A stretch of 64,000 nt of DNA from Zingiber officinale. Its lineage: Eukaryota > Streptophyta > Magnoliopsida > Zingiberales > Zingiberaceae. This document shows positions 12,380-24,295 of this stretch, in pieces. Positions within the stretch are counted from its first letter, which is position 1. The number at the start of each line of letters is the position of its first letter. The translations under genes were made by a program, and so were the position numbers. The stretch covers positions 22,873,558 to 22,937,557 of the forward strand of contig NC_055990.1 of the NCBI RefSeq assembly GCF_018446385.1, written 5' to 3'. The notes below the pieces were generated by a model that saw only the letters and a list, made by a program, of their open reading frames with translations, searched no databases and was not told where the DNA came from.

Positions 12380-13447
12380 CTATAATATGCATTGTACTTT
12401 TGTTGACACGGGCAGTTTGGTTAACATTATTTTTAAGAAGGCTTACGAGCAATTATAAACAGATAAGAGTGAGCTTCAGCCCAGGTCACTCCCTCGTACA
12501 AATTTACTAGTAATGAATTTTAACCGCTCGGACAGATCAAGCTAGCTATATCCTTGGGGAGGAGCCCCTGATGAGGACGCGTCGATCGACCTTCATTGTG
12601 GTGGACACACCCTCAACTTATAGTGTGATCTTAGGTTGACCAGCCCGAGATGAGTTCCGAGCAGTCGTCTCGTCATTTTTCTAGAAAATTAAATTTTCCA
12701 TGGACAATCTGGTCAAGAAAGTCAAAGGAAACTAGTTGATAGCCCGTAAATGTTATGTTAATGTCGTAAAGACTGAAGTCCCAAGCGGCGCTGAAGATCC
12801 AGCGGACAGGTTGAATGCTATACATGAAGTGCCCCCAACTCTAATCTATGAAGAAAAAGAGGATGTTTAGATCTAACCCGGTCGACCAGAGGTTGTCGCT
12901 CAGATAGCGGACGATCTAACGCCTAAGCTCAAGTTCGACCTAGAGAAGTGTCTCACGCAAAAAAGTGTTGTGTTCACATGGGTGCCTAAAGAAGTTAAGG
13001 GCATCTCACTAGAGGTCAGAAACATATGCTCCATGTCCTCCCGAACACCCAACCAATCAAGTAGAAGAAGAAAGACTTCAGTGTCGAACAAAATCAGATC
13101 ATCCGAGCGGAGGTGGAGAAATTGCTCAAGGTAGGGCATATCTGGGAAGTCCAATTTCTGAGTTGGTTAGCCAACATGGTGTTGGTGTCTAAACCGAGGA
13201 ACAAGTGGCGAGTTTACATAGACTTCGGAGATTTGAACAAAACATGCCCAAAAGACTACTAGTCCTTACCGTGCATCGATCAAGTGGTAGACTCGACGGT
13301 TGGCTGTGAATTAATATGCATGTTGGATGCATACTAGGGCTACCCCAAGTTCCATTAGCCCGAGAGGACTAGGAGAAGGATAGCTTCATCACTGTTGAAG
13401 GGACTTATTGTTATAATGTATGTCATTCGAACTAAAGAATACATGTG
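12380..13447 (+). mobile_element. Protease and start of reverse transcriptase of the Tat element
   Basis: Near 12390-12450 a retropepsin signature (FVDTGS followed by a V-N-I-I-F pattern) is visible. From about 13190 the sequence encodes the fingers/palm start of a Gypsy reverse transcriptase (a CPKDY-like block, then IDQVVDS and LDAY). The domain is interrupted at 13452 by the next insertion. It is broken and non-functional. Confidence 0.8.
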
Positions 13448-13452
13448 CTACT

Positions 13453-16400
13453 TGTTAGATTTTGAGAGATGCTCTAAGATAATCGTCTTACGATTTTTAC
13501 TAAATATTGATTCATTATTTGAGTGCATATTATATGTTTGATTGTTTTAAACTCATTTACTAAATATTTGCAATATAATTTATAGCATGAGAGAAATTGT
13601 GATTACATCACAACCAGTGATTATCTCTGCATGTGCAATTATGAACGTATTAGAATTTTCACAATCGTCGAATTGATGATGTTCGTGAATTGATACATTC
13701 GAACATTATCAATTCTGTAAGACTAGCATGAGTTATACTCCTTGGTTCGCCAAACAGCTATTTTCTCACTGGTTGGAAACATTGGGATGTCGAGAGTTAA
13801 ACATGAATGCTAGTTATGATAACTAATGCATTAGAGTGACTCGCTGTAAGACTTCATATGGTTATCTATATATATGGATATGTTTGTGAAGCTCTTACTG
13901 TAGTTTGAGTGTAAGTTTCCTTCGACTTGAGATATACAAGTCATCTTGGTCATAGAGACTTATACTTTGACACCTTAAGCAAGCACCTCATTGAGGTGTG
14001 GACTCGAGATGATTGGGTATAAGTTGAAATGTCTGAAGATGTTTGGATAGCTTACAGAGGATTCACCACTCCTTGCGATGAGACGTATATCTTATGTCTA
14101 ATTGTTAAAATTATTACTCAAAGTCTTTGGCCAAAACATCACATGTTAAGAGTACGAGACTCTTAGACACATGTATGAGTCATTTAAATCCATAGAAAGC
14201 GGAAGTATTACTTGGGCTAGGTGTGACGTAATCAATCTAGTGGAGACAGACACATAAACCATATCCTGAACCAAGTGGGTGTAAGACGAGTGAAAGGAAT
14301 AATGTATGACTCACTGTAGTTATTGAAGGGTTTAGAATGAGTTCTAAGATCAACTATAATTTTTTGACTAATTAGGGATCATGATGTACTACTAGGTATC
14401 ACTCATGATCGTTCTATAATTAAGTAGTTAATTATGGACGACCAAGATAAATCGGAAACTTATTGGATCACACGCACTAACGAGTCTCTAAAAGACGTAA
14501 AACAAGTTAAAGAATAGGATTCTTAGATCAAGAGATAAATGTTTGGTTGGACCATACATAAGACACATATAGAAATATTTATCATAATGGAATTGCGGAT
14601 ATACTACATCTCTTATGATAGAGTTGAACCTGTTGGTGCAGTGAGCACCAGATGATCGAACCTGAGTTTTGATTATGGCAAAGGGCTCAAAGTTAAGTGG
14701 TGGTGTTATCTAACAAAGTTCATGGAGCTTACAGGAAAGTCCTAAGTGATACTTAGGCAAAAGTCCTAGCTGCGGTTAGGCAGGTAAAAATCCTAGGGGG
14801 TGGTAACCCTAGGTCATAGGGGGTGGTAACCCTATGCGGAAAGTCTTGGCAGGTCGATGGCTTCAGGCAAAAGTCCTAGGGGGTGGTAACCCTAGGTGAA
14901 AAGTCCTGGTGTCGCGAACTAGGTGAAAGTCTGGACTAGCCGGGAAGCAGATGTCCAGCAGAAAGTCCGGAAGCGTCAAATGCCGAGCAAAAGTCCAGTC
15001 GATCTGGAGGATCGTATTGGCAACAGGTAAATCTCCTGAGTGGAGTAGGTGAGGATGCGTTCCCCGTAGAGGGAACAGTAGGCGTCGGGTCGACCTAGGG
15101 TTTCCGGTTGGAAACCTGAAGTAAGACTCGGACAGTCCGGAGACTGTTAATACTTCATTTATAATATCTGTTGTATTATGTGCTAACTTTGTGATGCAGG
15201 GTAGTGTTTGGGACTAACGTATCTTGCAGGTGCAAAGGAGCAACTTAAAGCCTCGGATGAACAGTGTCCAAGGCGCCTCCATGGAGCTTGGAGGCGCCTC
15301 GGATGCAAGGCTGGAGCTGCTCAAGGCGCCTTGATGAACAGTGGAAGGCGCCTTGAACAGATGATGGTGAACAATGGAAGGCGCCTGAGTCTGCGATAAG
15401 ATTCGACCAGTTCGCTCCTCATCTCCCCGGCGACTGCTTCAAGGCGCCTTGGTGAACAGAAGGCGCCTTGAACACCCTTTGTAAGGGTTTCACCAAGCTC
15501 CTAACAAGAACCAAGCAATCTTTCTGCTACAAGCTGCTCACGAGACGATCCCGAAGTGCTGCTACGAGACACCGACGACCCGGAGCTCCGAAATCTTCAG
15601 ATTACGATATTGTCGTCGGTATAACTGTACTTTTTCATTATACTTAACTGTAATACTTGTACTCTTGTCGAACTTATAGTTGTTGCCCACGGAAAGCGAT
15701 CAAGGATCGCGGGCCTTCGAGTAGGAGTCGTCACAGGCTCCGAACGAAGTAAATTCTCTTGTCTTTCTGTGTGGTTGTTTACTTTCCGTTGCGTTACTTC
15801 TCCGATAGATTTTACGATTCCGATAATTGAACGATTTTAGCCACGAGCGCTATTCACCCCCCCTCTAGCGCGTCTCGATCCAACAGAACCATATTTGGTT
15901 TAATCATGAATTAGTCATGAACCAACTTGGTTTGGTTGTGAACCAAACCAAGGGTTAATAGGCTAATTTTTGGTTAAGAGATAATGTGTTGGATTTAGGC
16001 TTTCTAATCCAACTCATTAAAGAGAATTATATATAAATGTAATTGGGAAAAAATTAGATACAAGTTTTATTATTTCGTTAATTAGCTTTTAGAAACTCAA
16101 TCCTCCTCTTCCTCTCCTCTCTCCCGCCGCCAACAAGAGGGTGCTCCCTCTTGTTGTCGCGACCACCACAAGGGAGGAAAACTCTCCCTTGTGTGTTTCT
16201 CTTCTTCTTTCTCTTGATCCCTCTTCTTCGCTCATGGCTAGTAACTCTGATAGAGAGGCTTGTACTCAAGGAGTTATCTTGAGGAGCTCAGCGTGGATAC
16301 GAATCGAGGCGAGGTTTGACAACGTTGCTATGATTGATGCTCTTCTCATTACAGGTCATTCGTAAGGTAAACCTAGCGTAAATTTACTTCTCGTAAAATT

Positions 16401-16550
16401 TTAATTATGTAATCATGTTTAGAATATTGTATCATTGTATGCATGTGGTGTGTGTAATGTAATAATTAGGAATTATTATTATTTTATTTTCTGCTGTGCA
16501 TGTTTATGAAACGTGTTCTAGCATGCACCCGCATCGGGCATATCCCAACA
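13453..16550. mobile_element. LTR-type insertion (probable solo LTR) in the Tat reverse transcriptase, itself invaded
   Basis: It begins TGTTAG, ends CCCAACA, and is flanked by the 5 bp target duplication CTACT (13448-13452 and 16551-16555). The Tat reverse transcriptase sequence resumes directly on the right side. After removing the nested solo LTR (14631-15885 plus its GAACC duplication) it is about 1.8 kb with no coding domain, so it is most simply a long solo LTR. The family is not identified. Confidence 0.8.
14631..15885. mobile_element. Solo LTR nested in the 13453-16550 insertion, possibly Sirevirus-type
   Basis: It is 1255 bp, TGTTGG...CCAACA, with a perfect 5 bp target duplication GAACC (14626-14630 and 15886-15890). 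It holds no coding domain. It carries short internal repeats: three copies of a GGGGGTGGTAACCCT unit (14790-14897), several AGTCCGG motifs and seven GGCGCC palindromes (15270-15470). Repeated palindromic LTR motifs are known from Sireviruses (Ty1/Copia), which is the basis for the tentative family. It is the youngest layer of this stack. Confidence 0.8.
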
Positions 16551-16555
16551 CTACT

Positions 16556-18198
16556 TATCAATGGCTCATGAACAAAGTGTTCTGAAGGTAGATCAGCCAA
16601 AACATAGAGGTGTATGTGGATGACATCCTAATTAAGTCTCTCAGATCGAAGGACATCTGTGTTGATATTGACGAGACATGTCAAACACTGAGAAAGTATG
16701 AACTCAAGCTTAACCTTCTTAAGTGCCAGTTCAGAGCCAAAAGTGGGTGGTTCCTTGGCTACATAGTGAGAGATTGAAGCCAACCTGAGTAAAGTGTAAG
16801 CTCTCCAAAACATGGCTCCACCGCGCAACATGAAGGAAGCTCAACGGCTGACCGATTGGGTCACGACACTGTCGCAGTTCATCTCAACATTGTCTGATCG
16901 AAGTTTACCCTTTTTCAAGATACTTCATCGAGCTATCAAGTTTCAATGGGATGTCGAATGTGATAAGACATTTGAGCAGTTGAAAAATTACCTATCCACC
17001 CTGCCTGTGCTCGTCAAACCCATAATCAGTGAACCTTTGTGGGTGTATCTGTCGACTACCGATAATGTTGTGGGATCAGTTTTAGTGCAACGGGAGGGAA
17101 ATGAGCAACAACCTATATAGTTTTTAAGTCACTTATTGAAAGACCTCGAGTGTCGTTACACCGTACTTGAGAAGTTAGTGTATGGACTTGTCTTAGCTTC
17201 TCGGAGGTTATGCCCTTACTTTCTTGCTCATCCGATCATAGTCTTAACTAACAGTGCATTGGACCGAGTGCTCATTAACACAAAGGCCTTAAGGAGATTG
17301 ACCAAATGGACCATAGAGTTGAGTGAGTATGACATATAGTACCAGCCTTGTACGACCATCAAAGCTCAAGTCTTATCTGATTTTGTGACTGAGATACAGA
17401 GCCCAGAGCCAGAAAAAACTTGAAAATTTTACTTGGATGGGTTGATCACTCAGCAAGGTAGCGAGATCAGAATACTTATGATATCATCTTGAGAAGACAA
17501 AATGCAACTATCCATGCGGTTTAACTATTGAGGCACTAACAATCAAGCTAAGTATGAAGTTTTGATAGTTGATCTGCAGGTTGCAAAGCATGTGGGAGTC
17601 ACCCGGGTCTTGATCTACTCAGACTCTCAGTTAACGGATCAGGTAATTTTAAAATTAACAATGAACAACTCAACCTATATGTAGAAGCATTCGAGAAGTT
17701 GAAGCCAGAGTTTCACGAAGTGATCATACAAAAGATTCCCCAATCGGAGAACTAAAGGGCAGATGAGTTAGCCAAGTTGGTCGGTTCTTTAATCCCATGG
17801 ACTTTGGATAAGCATGTGGAACAAATACTATTGATAGCTCAAATTGAGAGACAAGCTGAGTCAGAATTACAAAGCGACTGGAGGACACTTTTAATCTTGT
17901 TCCTCCAGCAATGAATTTTGTTCGTTGATCGGGAGCAAGCATGCATGATTAAGACGAGGTCAGTCGGTTTACAATGATAGGGGATAACTTGTACAAGAGA
18001 GCTTTCTCTCAACCCCTTCTCAAGTTCATCGGGTTGGAAGACGTGCAGTATATCTTACAAGAAGTTTATCAGGGTTCCTGCGGAAGCCACTCAAGCGGTT
18101 GGTCGCTCACTCGGAAGAATTTGTTGGCTAAGTATTTTTGGCCCACTCTACAAACTGACTCAACTCGGCTGGTAGCCTCCTATTTATCATGTCAAAAG
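16556..18198 (+). mobile_element. Tat reverse transcriptase end, two RNase H domains and integrase zinc-binding region
   Basis: After the insertion the palm motif region reads VYVDDIL, followed by thumb and connection sequence. At 16980-17340 lies the usual Ty3/Gypsy RNase H (VYLSTTDNVVGSVLVQ, later LTKWTIELSEYDI). At about 17380-17790 a second RNase H-like domain follows (YLDG, NNQAKYE, YSDSQL, RADELAKL blocks); this extra domain is a hallmark of the Tat lineage. The integrase HHCC-type region lies at 17960-18198. The element is broken. Confidence 0.8.
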
Positions 18199-19326
18199 TG
18201 TTGGGACCTTGACGTCCGCTAGAGCGGGTGAATAGCGTCTCACCCGAATCGATCGCTTCCTATAATGTTAGTGCACGGCAGAAATACAAAAATAAATATA
18301 ACAAATAGAATGCTAAACCTAGAGGTAATAACCAAGACAATCAAACCTCTAATACGTTTATGTAATGTGGTTTGGAGATCACTTACTCCTACTTCACGGT
18401 TGTTCGTAAGGTGGACGATCCTGATCCGCCGATAGATGACTCCCTGAAAAACCTCCGACTAGCTCAAGCTTCTTATCGGTGGAGAAACCTCGCCACAAAC
18501 ACTTGAATACAAGCACATAGATCACACGAGGGCTTGGGAGACTCTAATAGGCTTTAACCAAGTCTATTTCGTCAACCTTGACCAAGCTTCCAATGCTTGA
18601 TTATATAGGTCACGAGTTGAAAACCCCCGCCTAGCAATCGACTATCCTCTATGGAGATTCGACTATTATAAACCAACGGCTCAATGCCAGTCAATTGATA
18701 CTTCTATCAGTCGACTGCTCCATACTAACTGAACGAACAGAAGCATTCTGTTTGCTCCTAGTCGACTGCCTGGTCGACCGCACCAGTCAATTGCTACAGT
18801 ACTGCTATAGTAACACTATAATACTGCTACAACAATACTACATTACTGTTATAGTAACACTATAGTACTGCTACAGTAATGCTACAGTGAAACCCCTAAT
18901 CCTAGGATTTAACCCCCGAGTACATTCACTCAACACTCGTCCTCGCCTGACCAACCTAGACCTAGCCTTTTAACCTCCTCCATCAACCTTGCGTCCCTCA
19001 GATGCCTCCTCATCCTTCACGTCTTGCCTTCTGGAGCTTCCATCGGCTTTGTCATTGTTGTCGGGTCTTCCTTTGCCAAGAGGTCGCGCCTCCGGGACTT
19101 CATACATTGCGAAGTCACACTTGGACTTACGTTGCCAAGACTACATGCTTAGACTTACACAGCCAAAACTCATTCTTGGACTTTCCTCCTTTGCCAATAT
19201 CACCCTTGGATTTTCGTTGTTGTACTTGTATCCTGCACAATCACAATGCATATCAAATACAACAATAAACCTAACTTAAAACTTTGTCCAAACATCAAAA
19301 CCTAGAGTACTTAGATTGCTCCAACA
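18199..19326 (+). mobile_element. Solo LTR of the same family as the TR-GAG element, inserted in the Tat integrase
   Basis: It is 1128 bp, TGTTGGGACCTTGACGTC at the left and GCTCCAACA at the right, with a perfect AAAAG target duplication (18194-18198 and 19327-19331). It shares sequence over its whole length with the LTRs at 48700-49670 and 52377-53422. Only one LTR remains, the usual product of LTR-LTR recombination. Confidence 0.9.
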
Positions 19327-19331
19327 AAAAG

Positions 19332-20215
19332 TACCAGAACATCCTGCACCACCCTATAGAATTGTTAAAGACTTCAATTGTCTCTTGTTCGTTCGATCAA
19401 CGAAGGATATATATTGTAGGATCTTTTCCAATGACACCCAATCAGAAATAAAATAGTAGTCATTGATTATTTCTCCAAATAGGTGGAAGTAGAGGCTCTT
19501 GCAAAAATAATCGAACAGATGGTCATCAAGTTCTTGTAGCAAAACATAGTATGCCAGTTTGGAATTCCTTGTAAGCCCGTCTCGGACAATGTCATCAAAG
19601 AGTGGTGCTCGAGCTATGTCATTTTGCAGACTTTCACTTCTGTGGCGTATCCTCAAAGGAACGGTTAGACAAAAATCACCAACAGGAAAATTATCAGAGG
19701 ACTCATAACTAATTTGGATCATGTTGGGGGAAGTTGGGTAAATGAGTTATCTAGTGTGCTATGAGCCTATTGCACTATATCTCAGGAAGTCACAGATATA
19801 ACTTCTTTCTAGCTTGTTTATGGAAGAGAAGCAGTCGTATCAATGGAAGTCGGCATAGAGCCTGATTGGAGGCAGTTGTATGATAAAGGCAATGTCAATC
19901 GACGTTTGATGGAGCTCGATCTGATAAAAGAGATTAGAGATAAGGTGATCGCTCGACTAATGGCATATCGTCAATGAATGACGCAAAACTACAATCGAAG
20001 AGTCATCCCAAGTTTTTTTTCAGATAGGGGACTTGGTCTGGAAACATATCGAGTCGGTTAGAGATGTCAGCAAGCTAAAGCCACAGTGGGGTAGACCATA
20101 CAAGGTGGTGCAAAGGCTTGCCTCGGGCTCCTATTATCTCTAAGATGCTTGAGGGAAGAACTTGGGTGACCGTGGAATGCAAACCATTTGCAGCCTTATA
20201 GAACATAAGGGTACG
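19332..20215 (+). mobile_element. Integrase core and C-terminal part of the Tat element
   Basis: Sequence at about 19440-19570 shows the integrase catalytic-core pattern (VVIDYFSK, then VEVEALAK, a conserved FGIP block). At 20080-20210 it shows the C-terminal GRPYKVVQ-like block followed by a short end that usually closes Gypsy pol. It is broken. Pol ends at about 20210, and the long 3' region begins there. Confidence 0.75.
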
Positions 20216-20284
20216 TTTGTATTGCTTGAATATGTATCTTGCTGGATGTAGGCAAATTCCACTCGAAAAACATGATTATCTCAG

Positions 20285-21890
20285 ACTCTCATGTCATTCG
20301 ACCGATTTATAAGTGAGCTTTCTCTCACGCTTATATCTCAGACTCCCATATTATTTAGCCGAGTTATAAGTAAGCATGCTCTCATGCCTAAGTCTTAGAT
20401 GTTGGACCAGGTGGGCCGGCAAGAGAGGCCGAATTGCCTGTTGAATAAAAAGCGAACTTTTCTTGACTTTCAACTAAAATTAGTAGCAATAATATTATTA
20501 TGACAAGTAAATTAAACAACTACAAAATGAAAGAAGAGGCAAAGAAATTTACTTGGTTACAACCTAAGTGGTTGTTAATCCAAGACAAATAAAAAGCACT
20601 AAAAGTCTCCTTTAATGAAGGTGGAGAAACCTCTTGCACTCGTTGAATGCTCAGACAGTTGCTAGGAGATGAATACAAGAGTTGATTTCTAATTCTTAAC
20701 TCCAGGGGTATTTTTATTGCCCCTGGAAAATCTTATTCAAAATTGGAAGATATCTTTAATAGGGTGGAAGGCGCCTCTAGCGTGGCAAATCCTATTCATG
20801 CGAAGATAAAGTTTATCTTCGCAATGGTCACTGTTTGAAGGCGTCTTCAAGGGGTTGAAGGCGCCTTCCATAGAGGCTCGAAGGCGCCTTCCTCCCGAAA
20901 GGCACGAGAGCGCCTTCAATACCATTGAAGGCACCTTCAACAGCTACTATCAAGCTCCAAACTTCTCTTTTGGCTCTTCCACTGCTCCACTCGCTTGGGT
21001 GATTTCGGCCATTCGGAATAGGGCTCACCCAAACCCATTTTTCAGTCATCTCCTCGAGCAGGCTTCCTCCCCAGCTTCTCATCCCTCGAACATTGTGCAT
21101 GTTCTTCTTGTTCACCGGTGTACTCTTCTGCAGCACCGAGCCCATCGGCTCTCTCTCGTGCCGTCATTCTCGCTAGTTGTGTCTTCTGCTCGACTTCTTG
21201 TGTTCCTAAGATCCTGCACACTTAGACACAATGATCAAATATACAAGACCTAACTTTAACTTGGTTAACCACAATAAAACTACCATGGGTACTAACACCA
21301 GACTCTCATGTTGTTCAGCCGAGTTATAAGTGAACATGTTCTCATGCTTAAATCCTAGACTGTCGCACCTTTCGATTAAGTTATAAGTGAGCATGTTCTC
21401 ATGCCTAAGTCCCAAACTCTCGAGCCGCTCGTCCGAGTTATAAGTGAGCATGCTCTCACACCTAAATCCCAGACTTTCATGTCGTTCAATCGAGTTATAA
21501 GTGAGCATGCTATCACGCCTAAGTCAAAGACTCTCGAGTTGGTCAACCAACTTATAAGTGAGCATTCTCTCATGCATAAATCTCAGACTCTCACGTTGTT
21601 CGGCCGAGTTATAAGTGAGTATGCTCTTATGTCTAAATCTCAGACTCTTGCATCGTTCGACCGAGTTATAAGTGAACATGCTCTCATGCCTAAGTCTCAG
21701 ACTTTCGGACTGCTTAGCCAAGTTATAAGTGAGCATGTTTTCATGCCTAAATCCCAGACTTTTACGCAGTTCAATTGAGTTATAAGTGAACATGCTCTCA
21801 CGTCTAAGTCTCTGACTCTCAAACCGCTCGACCGAGTTATAAGTGAACTTGTTATCATGCCTAAGTCCCAGACAATTGTGTTGCCTTCGA
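20285..21890. repeat. Minisatellite (about 57-60 bp unit) in the 3' region of the Tat element
   Basis: About twelve units carry the core TTATAAGTGAGCATG and a GACTCTC block. Two units lie at 20285-20399 and about ten at 21298-21890; the array is split by the insertion at 20400-21297. Units vary by substitutions and small length differences. A (GA)n run follows at 21911-21932. Confidence 0.92.
20400..21297. mobile_element. Probable solo LTR inserted in the minisatellite
   Basis: An 898 bp segment starts TGTTGGACCAGG and ends CTAACA, interrupting the repeat array. The flanking 5-mers TTAGA and CCAGA agree at only three of five bases, so the target duplication is not firm. It has no coding domain. 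It carries several copies of a GAAGGCGCCTTC-like palindrome at 20765-20935, as does the solo LTR at 14631-15885. Confidence 0.6.
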
Positions 21891-21994
21891 AAAAAGCTCC
21901 AAAGGTATAAAGAGAGAGAGAGAGAGAGAGAGTCAAAATAGCAAAAGTTCTTAAGTTTTAGCAATAACAGGGGATGAAACCCCAAAGAAGATCC

Positions 21995-24240
21995 TTAAAC
22001 ATTAGGTGAAGTCTGGGAAGGCGTCATCTGGGATGCCCTCCAAAACTTCTGACGCCGAATGAAATTTCTAGGGATATCTACAGTCAAGTAACCCGCTTCC
22101 CTAAGTTGTCTTAGGCTCCCCAGCCTTAAGTTTATTAGCTCGGCCTTTGAAGCTTCTAGCTTGGCCTTCAATGCCTCTAGCTCAACATCCTGCGCATCTA
22201 TCGTTTGTTGTTTCTCTTCGAGCTGGAGGTCCTTGATCGACAATTTGGCTTTTTTTCCAACCAGCTCCAAAGTAAAGATGACCTCTGATTCTTCTAATTT
22301 CTTAGCGAGGTCCCGAGCTTCCTTATTTTTTAGATCCAAGTCTTCTATAGCTCAAAGTTTTCGAGTGGTCTCCGATTGAAGGCAAGCCTCAGAATTATTC
22401 AGTTGTTTCTTGAGTCTCTTGATTTGGACCTCTTAGTCATGCCCTTTATTTTTTTTTCTACTATAAGAGCTTGTTCAGCTCTTAACAGTAGTTCTAATTG
22501 GCTCTCGAGCTCTGCCTTCAATTAGACTACTTCAGATTGTAGTAGCTCGGTCGAGCCCTGCGAAGTGCTAGCTTCCCCGGATGAACTTTGTAGAGTCTAG
22601 TAATCGTGATTGAGCTTCACCATTTTCTGGCACATGGTTACTCCATTCACCCATAACTAATGAAGTAAAGAGAAGTTAAAATACTATAGACCGAGTAGAT
22701 GAATAAGAAGACAATGGAAATGTTTACCCTTGTGATATCTTGGCAAAATCAGTTGATTAGCTCCTCGGGAGAGTACTCGGACTCATATGTCCAGGAGTCC
22801 ACCCAAATCTAAGCTAGCGGACCGTGTCTCTTTATCAAATGTTCTAGAGTCGGTGGCTCAGAGGGGTTAGTGCAAAGCTACTTTTGTGAAGGCAGCCTAA
22901 GTGTAGCATGGACCCTTCTTGTTTTCCTGAGTCTGCTCAGTTTAGTTGAGTTGGACTTGGTCATAGATTTAGATCGAGGAGTGGAATGTATTTTGAAGTC
23001 AGGCTATAGTGATTCCGTCGAAGTGGGCAGCAAGAAGGAGACAAGCCGTATGGGAATCACCTTGGTCGGCTGCTCATGGATGGACGACGCCCGCTTGGAC
23101 GAAGCTAGGGTGGGAAGGTCATAATAGAGTGTCTGAGGAAGGGAGGAAGAGCTCTCACCCCACTCGGACGATGGACACGGGCCTGAGATTCTAGTAGAGA
23201 TTTGTGGTGTAGGTGCAACAATCCGACGTCTTTTATGTCGTTGGCGGTGAATCAATGGTTTCTTAGAGTCGTAGAACTTGGAGGAGGTTCGCTAGTAGTA
23301 GAGAGAGTCGGGGAGGGGACAGTTTATCATTGTTTGCGGCTGCATCACTCCCCATAACTTGGTTGGGGCCCTTGGTGCCAGCCGGCTCCTCAGCCGAGCC
23401 AATCAGCAGCAACCCCTCTTCAGTTAGGCCAATCGACAGTAGTCCATGGCTCTCCAGGTCAACCTCACCCCGAGCATCCATCTCCCCATCATCTAGCTTG
23501 GTAGAGTCTCCGAGGCATGCTTTCGACATTTTTTTTACTATAAGATAGAAAAAGAAATCAGTTAGATATAATAGTAAAATGATATTAAATTTCTCACAGA
23601 AACTGTCGGATGGTTGGATTCGAATGGGACTCAACTCAAAAATATACAAAAATGCCCTCCAACATCAACTTATAAATATTGAACTTCAAACTGGCTAGCT
23701 GATTGGAGGCGTTGAGGTAGACCGGCTCTCATCGAAACACGCCTAACTCAAGAACCAAAGGTAATTCCATTTGTCACCTAGCCAGGAAGGTCACTGGGGG
23801 ACCGGTCGGAGATAGAAATAATGTGACTTCCAACCCTTGTTAGAAGTATGCATTTTGTCAAAGAAAACAACGCCCACTCGGGCTTGGAAAATAAAAACGC
23901 ATGACTCGAATTTTTTCAGATAATAAAAATAATGGAACACTGGGAGGTGTAGTGGGACTCTATACAACGGAGCAAGATAATGACTTTGCACAATAACCTA
24001 ATGGAGTTAGGGGCTATGTGTTAAAGGGGAATGTGGAAATAGTTATAAACTATAGTGAAAAAGGGGTGCAAAGGGAAATGAAGACCGGTTAAAAATTGAT
24101 CCTTAAAAAAAGTTAGTTAGCCAATCGAGGGGAGGTTTGAACGATTATGGCCAGTCAGAATAACGATGTGATGATCACATGGAATATGGTAAGTGAGATG
24201 CATTTGGTCCACTTCACCGCTATTAAAGTCAGAGGCAAGG
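21995..24240 (-). mobile_element. Antisense extra ORF region of the Tat element (gypsy-type transposon domain plus coiled coil)
   Basis: On the minus strand, about 23990-23790 encodes a segment with VGVVFFDKMHTSNKGWKSHY. This resembles the plant 'putative gypsy type transposon' domain (Pfam PF04195) found in antisense extra ORFs of Tat elements. A Ser/Glu-rich middle (23650-23000) is followed at 22340-21995 by a heptad-rich coiled coil (for example LEALKAKLEASKAELINL). Extra antisense ORFs between pol and the 3' LTR are known in this lineage. The region is broken, and its function in the family is unknown. Confidence 0.65.
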
Positions 24241-24295
24241 GATGTGTACTAGAACTCGTGGATAGCAACAGGAGGAGCGGAGGCTATGAAAAAAG

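Noticed and set aside
21206-21985. Repetitive protein-like frames on both strands (units with ITRSS or SEHALMPKSQT)
   Set aside because: They are translations of the 57-60 bp minisatellite, open only because the unit length is near a multiple of three.
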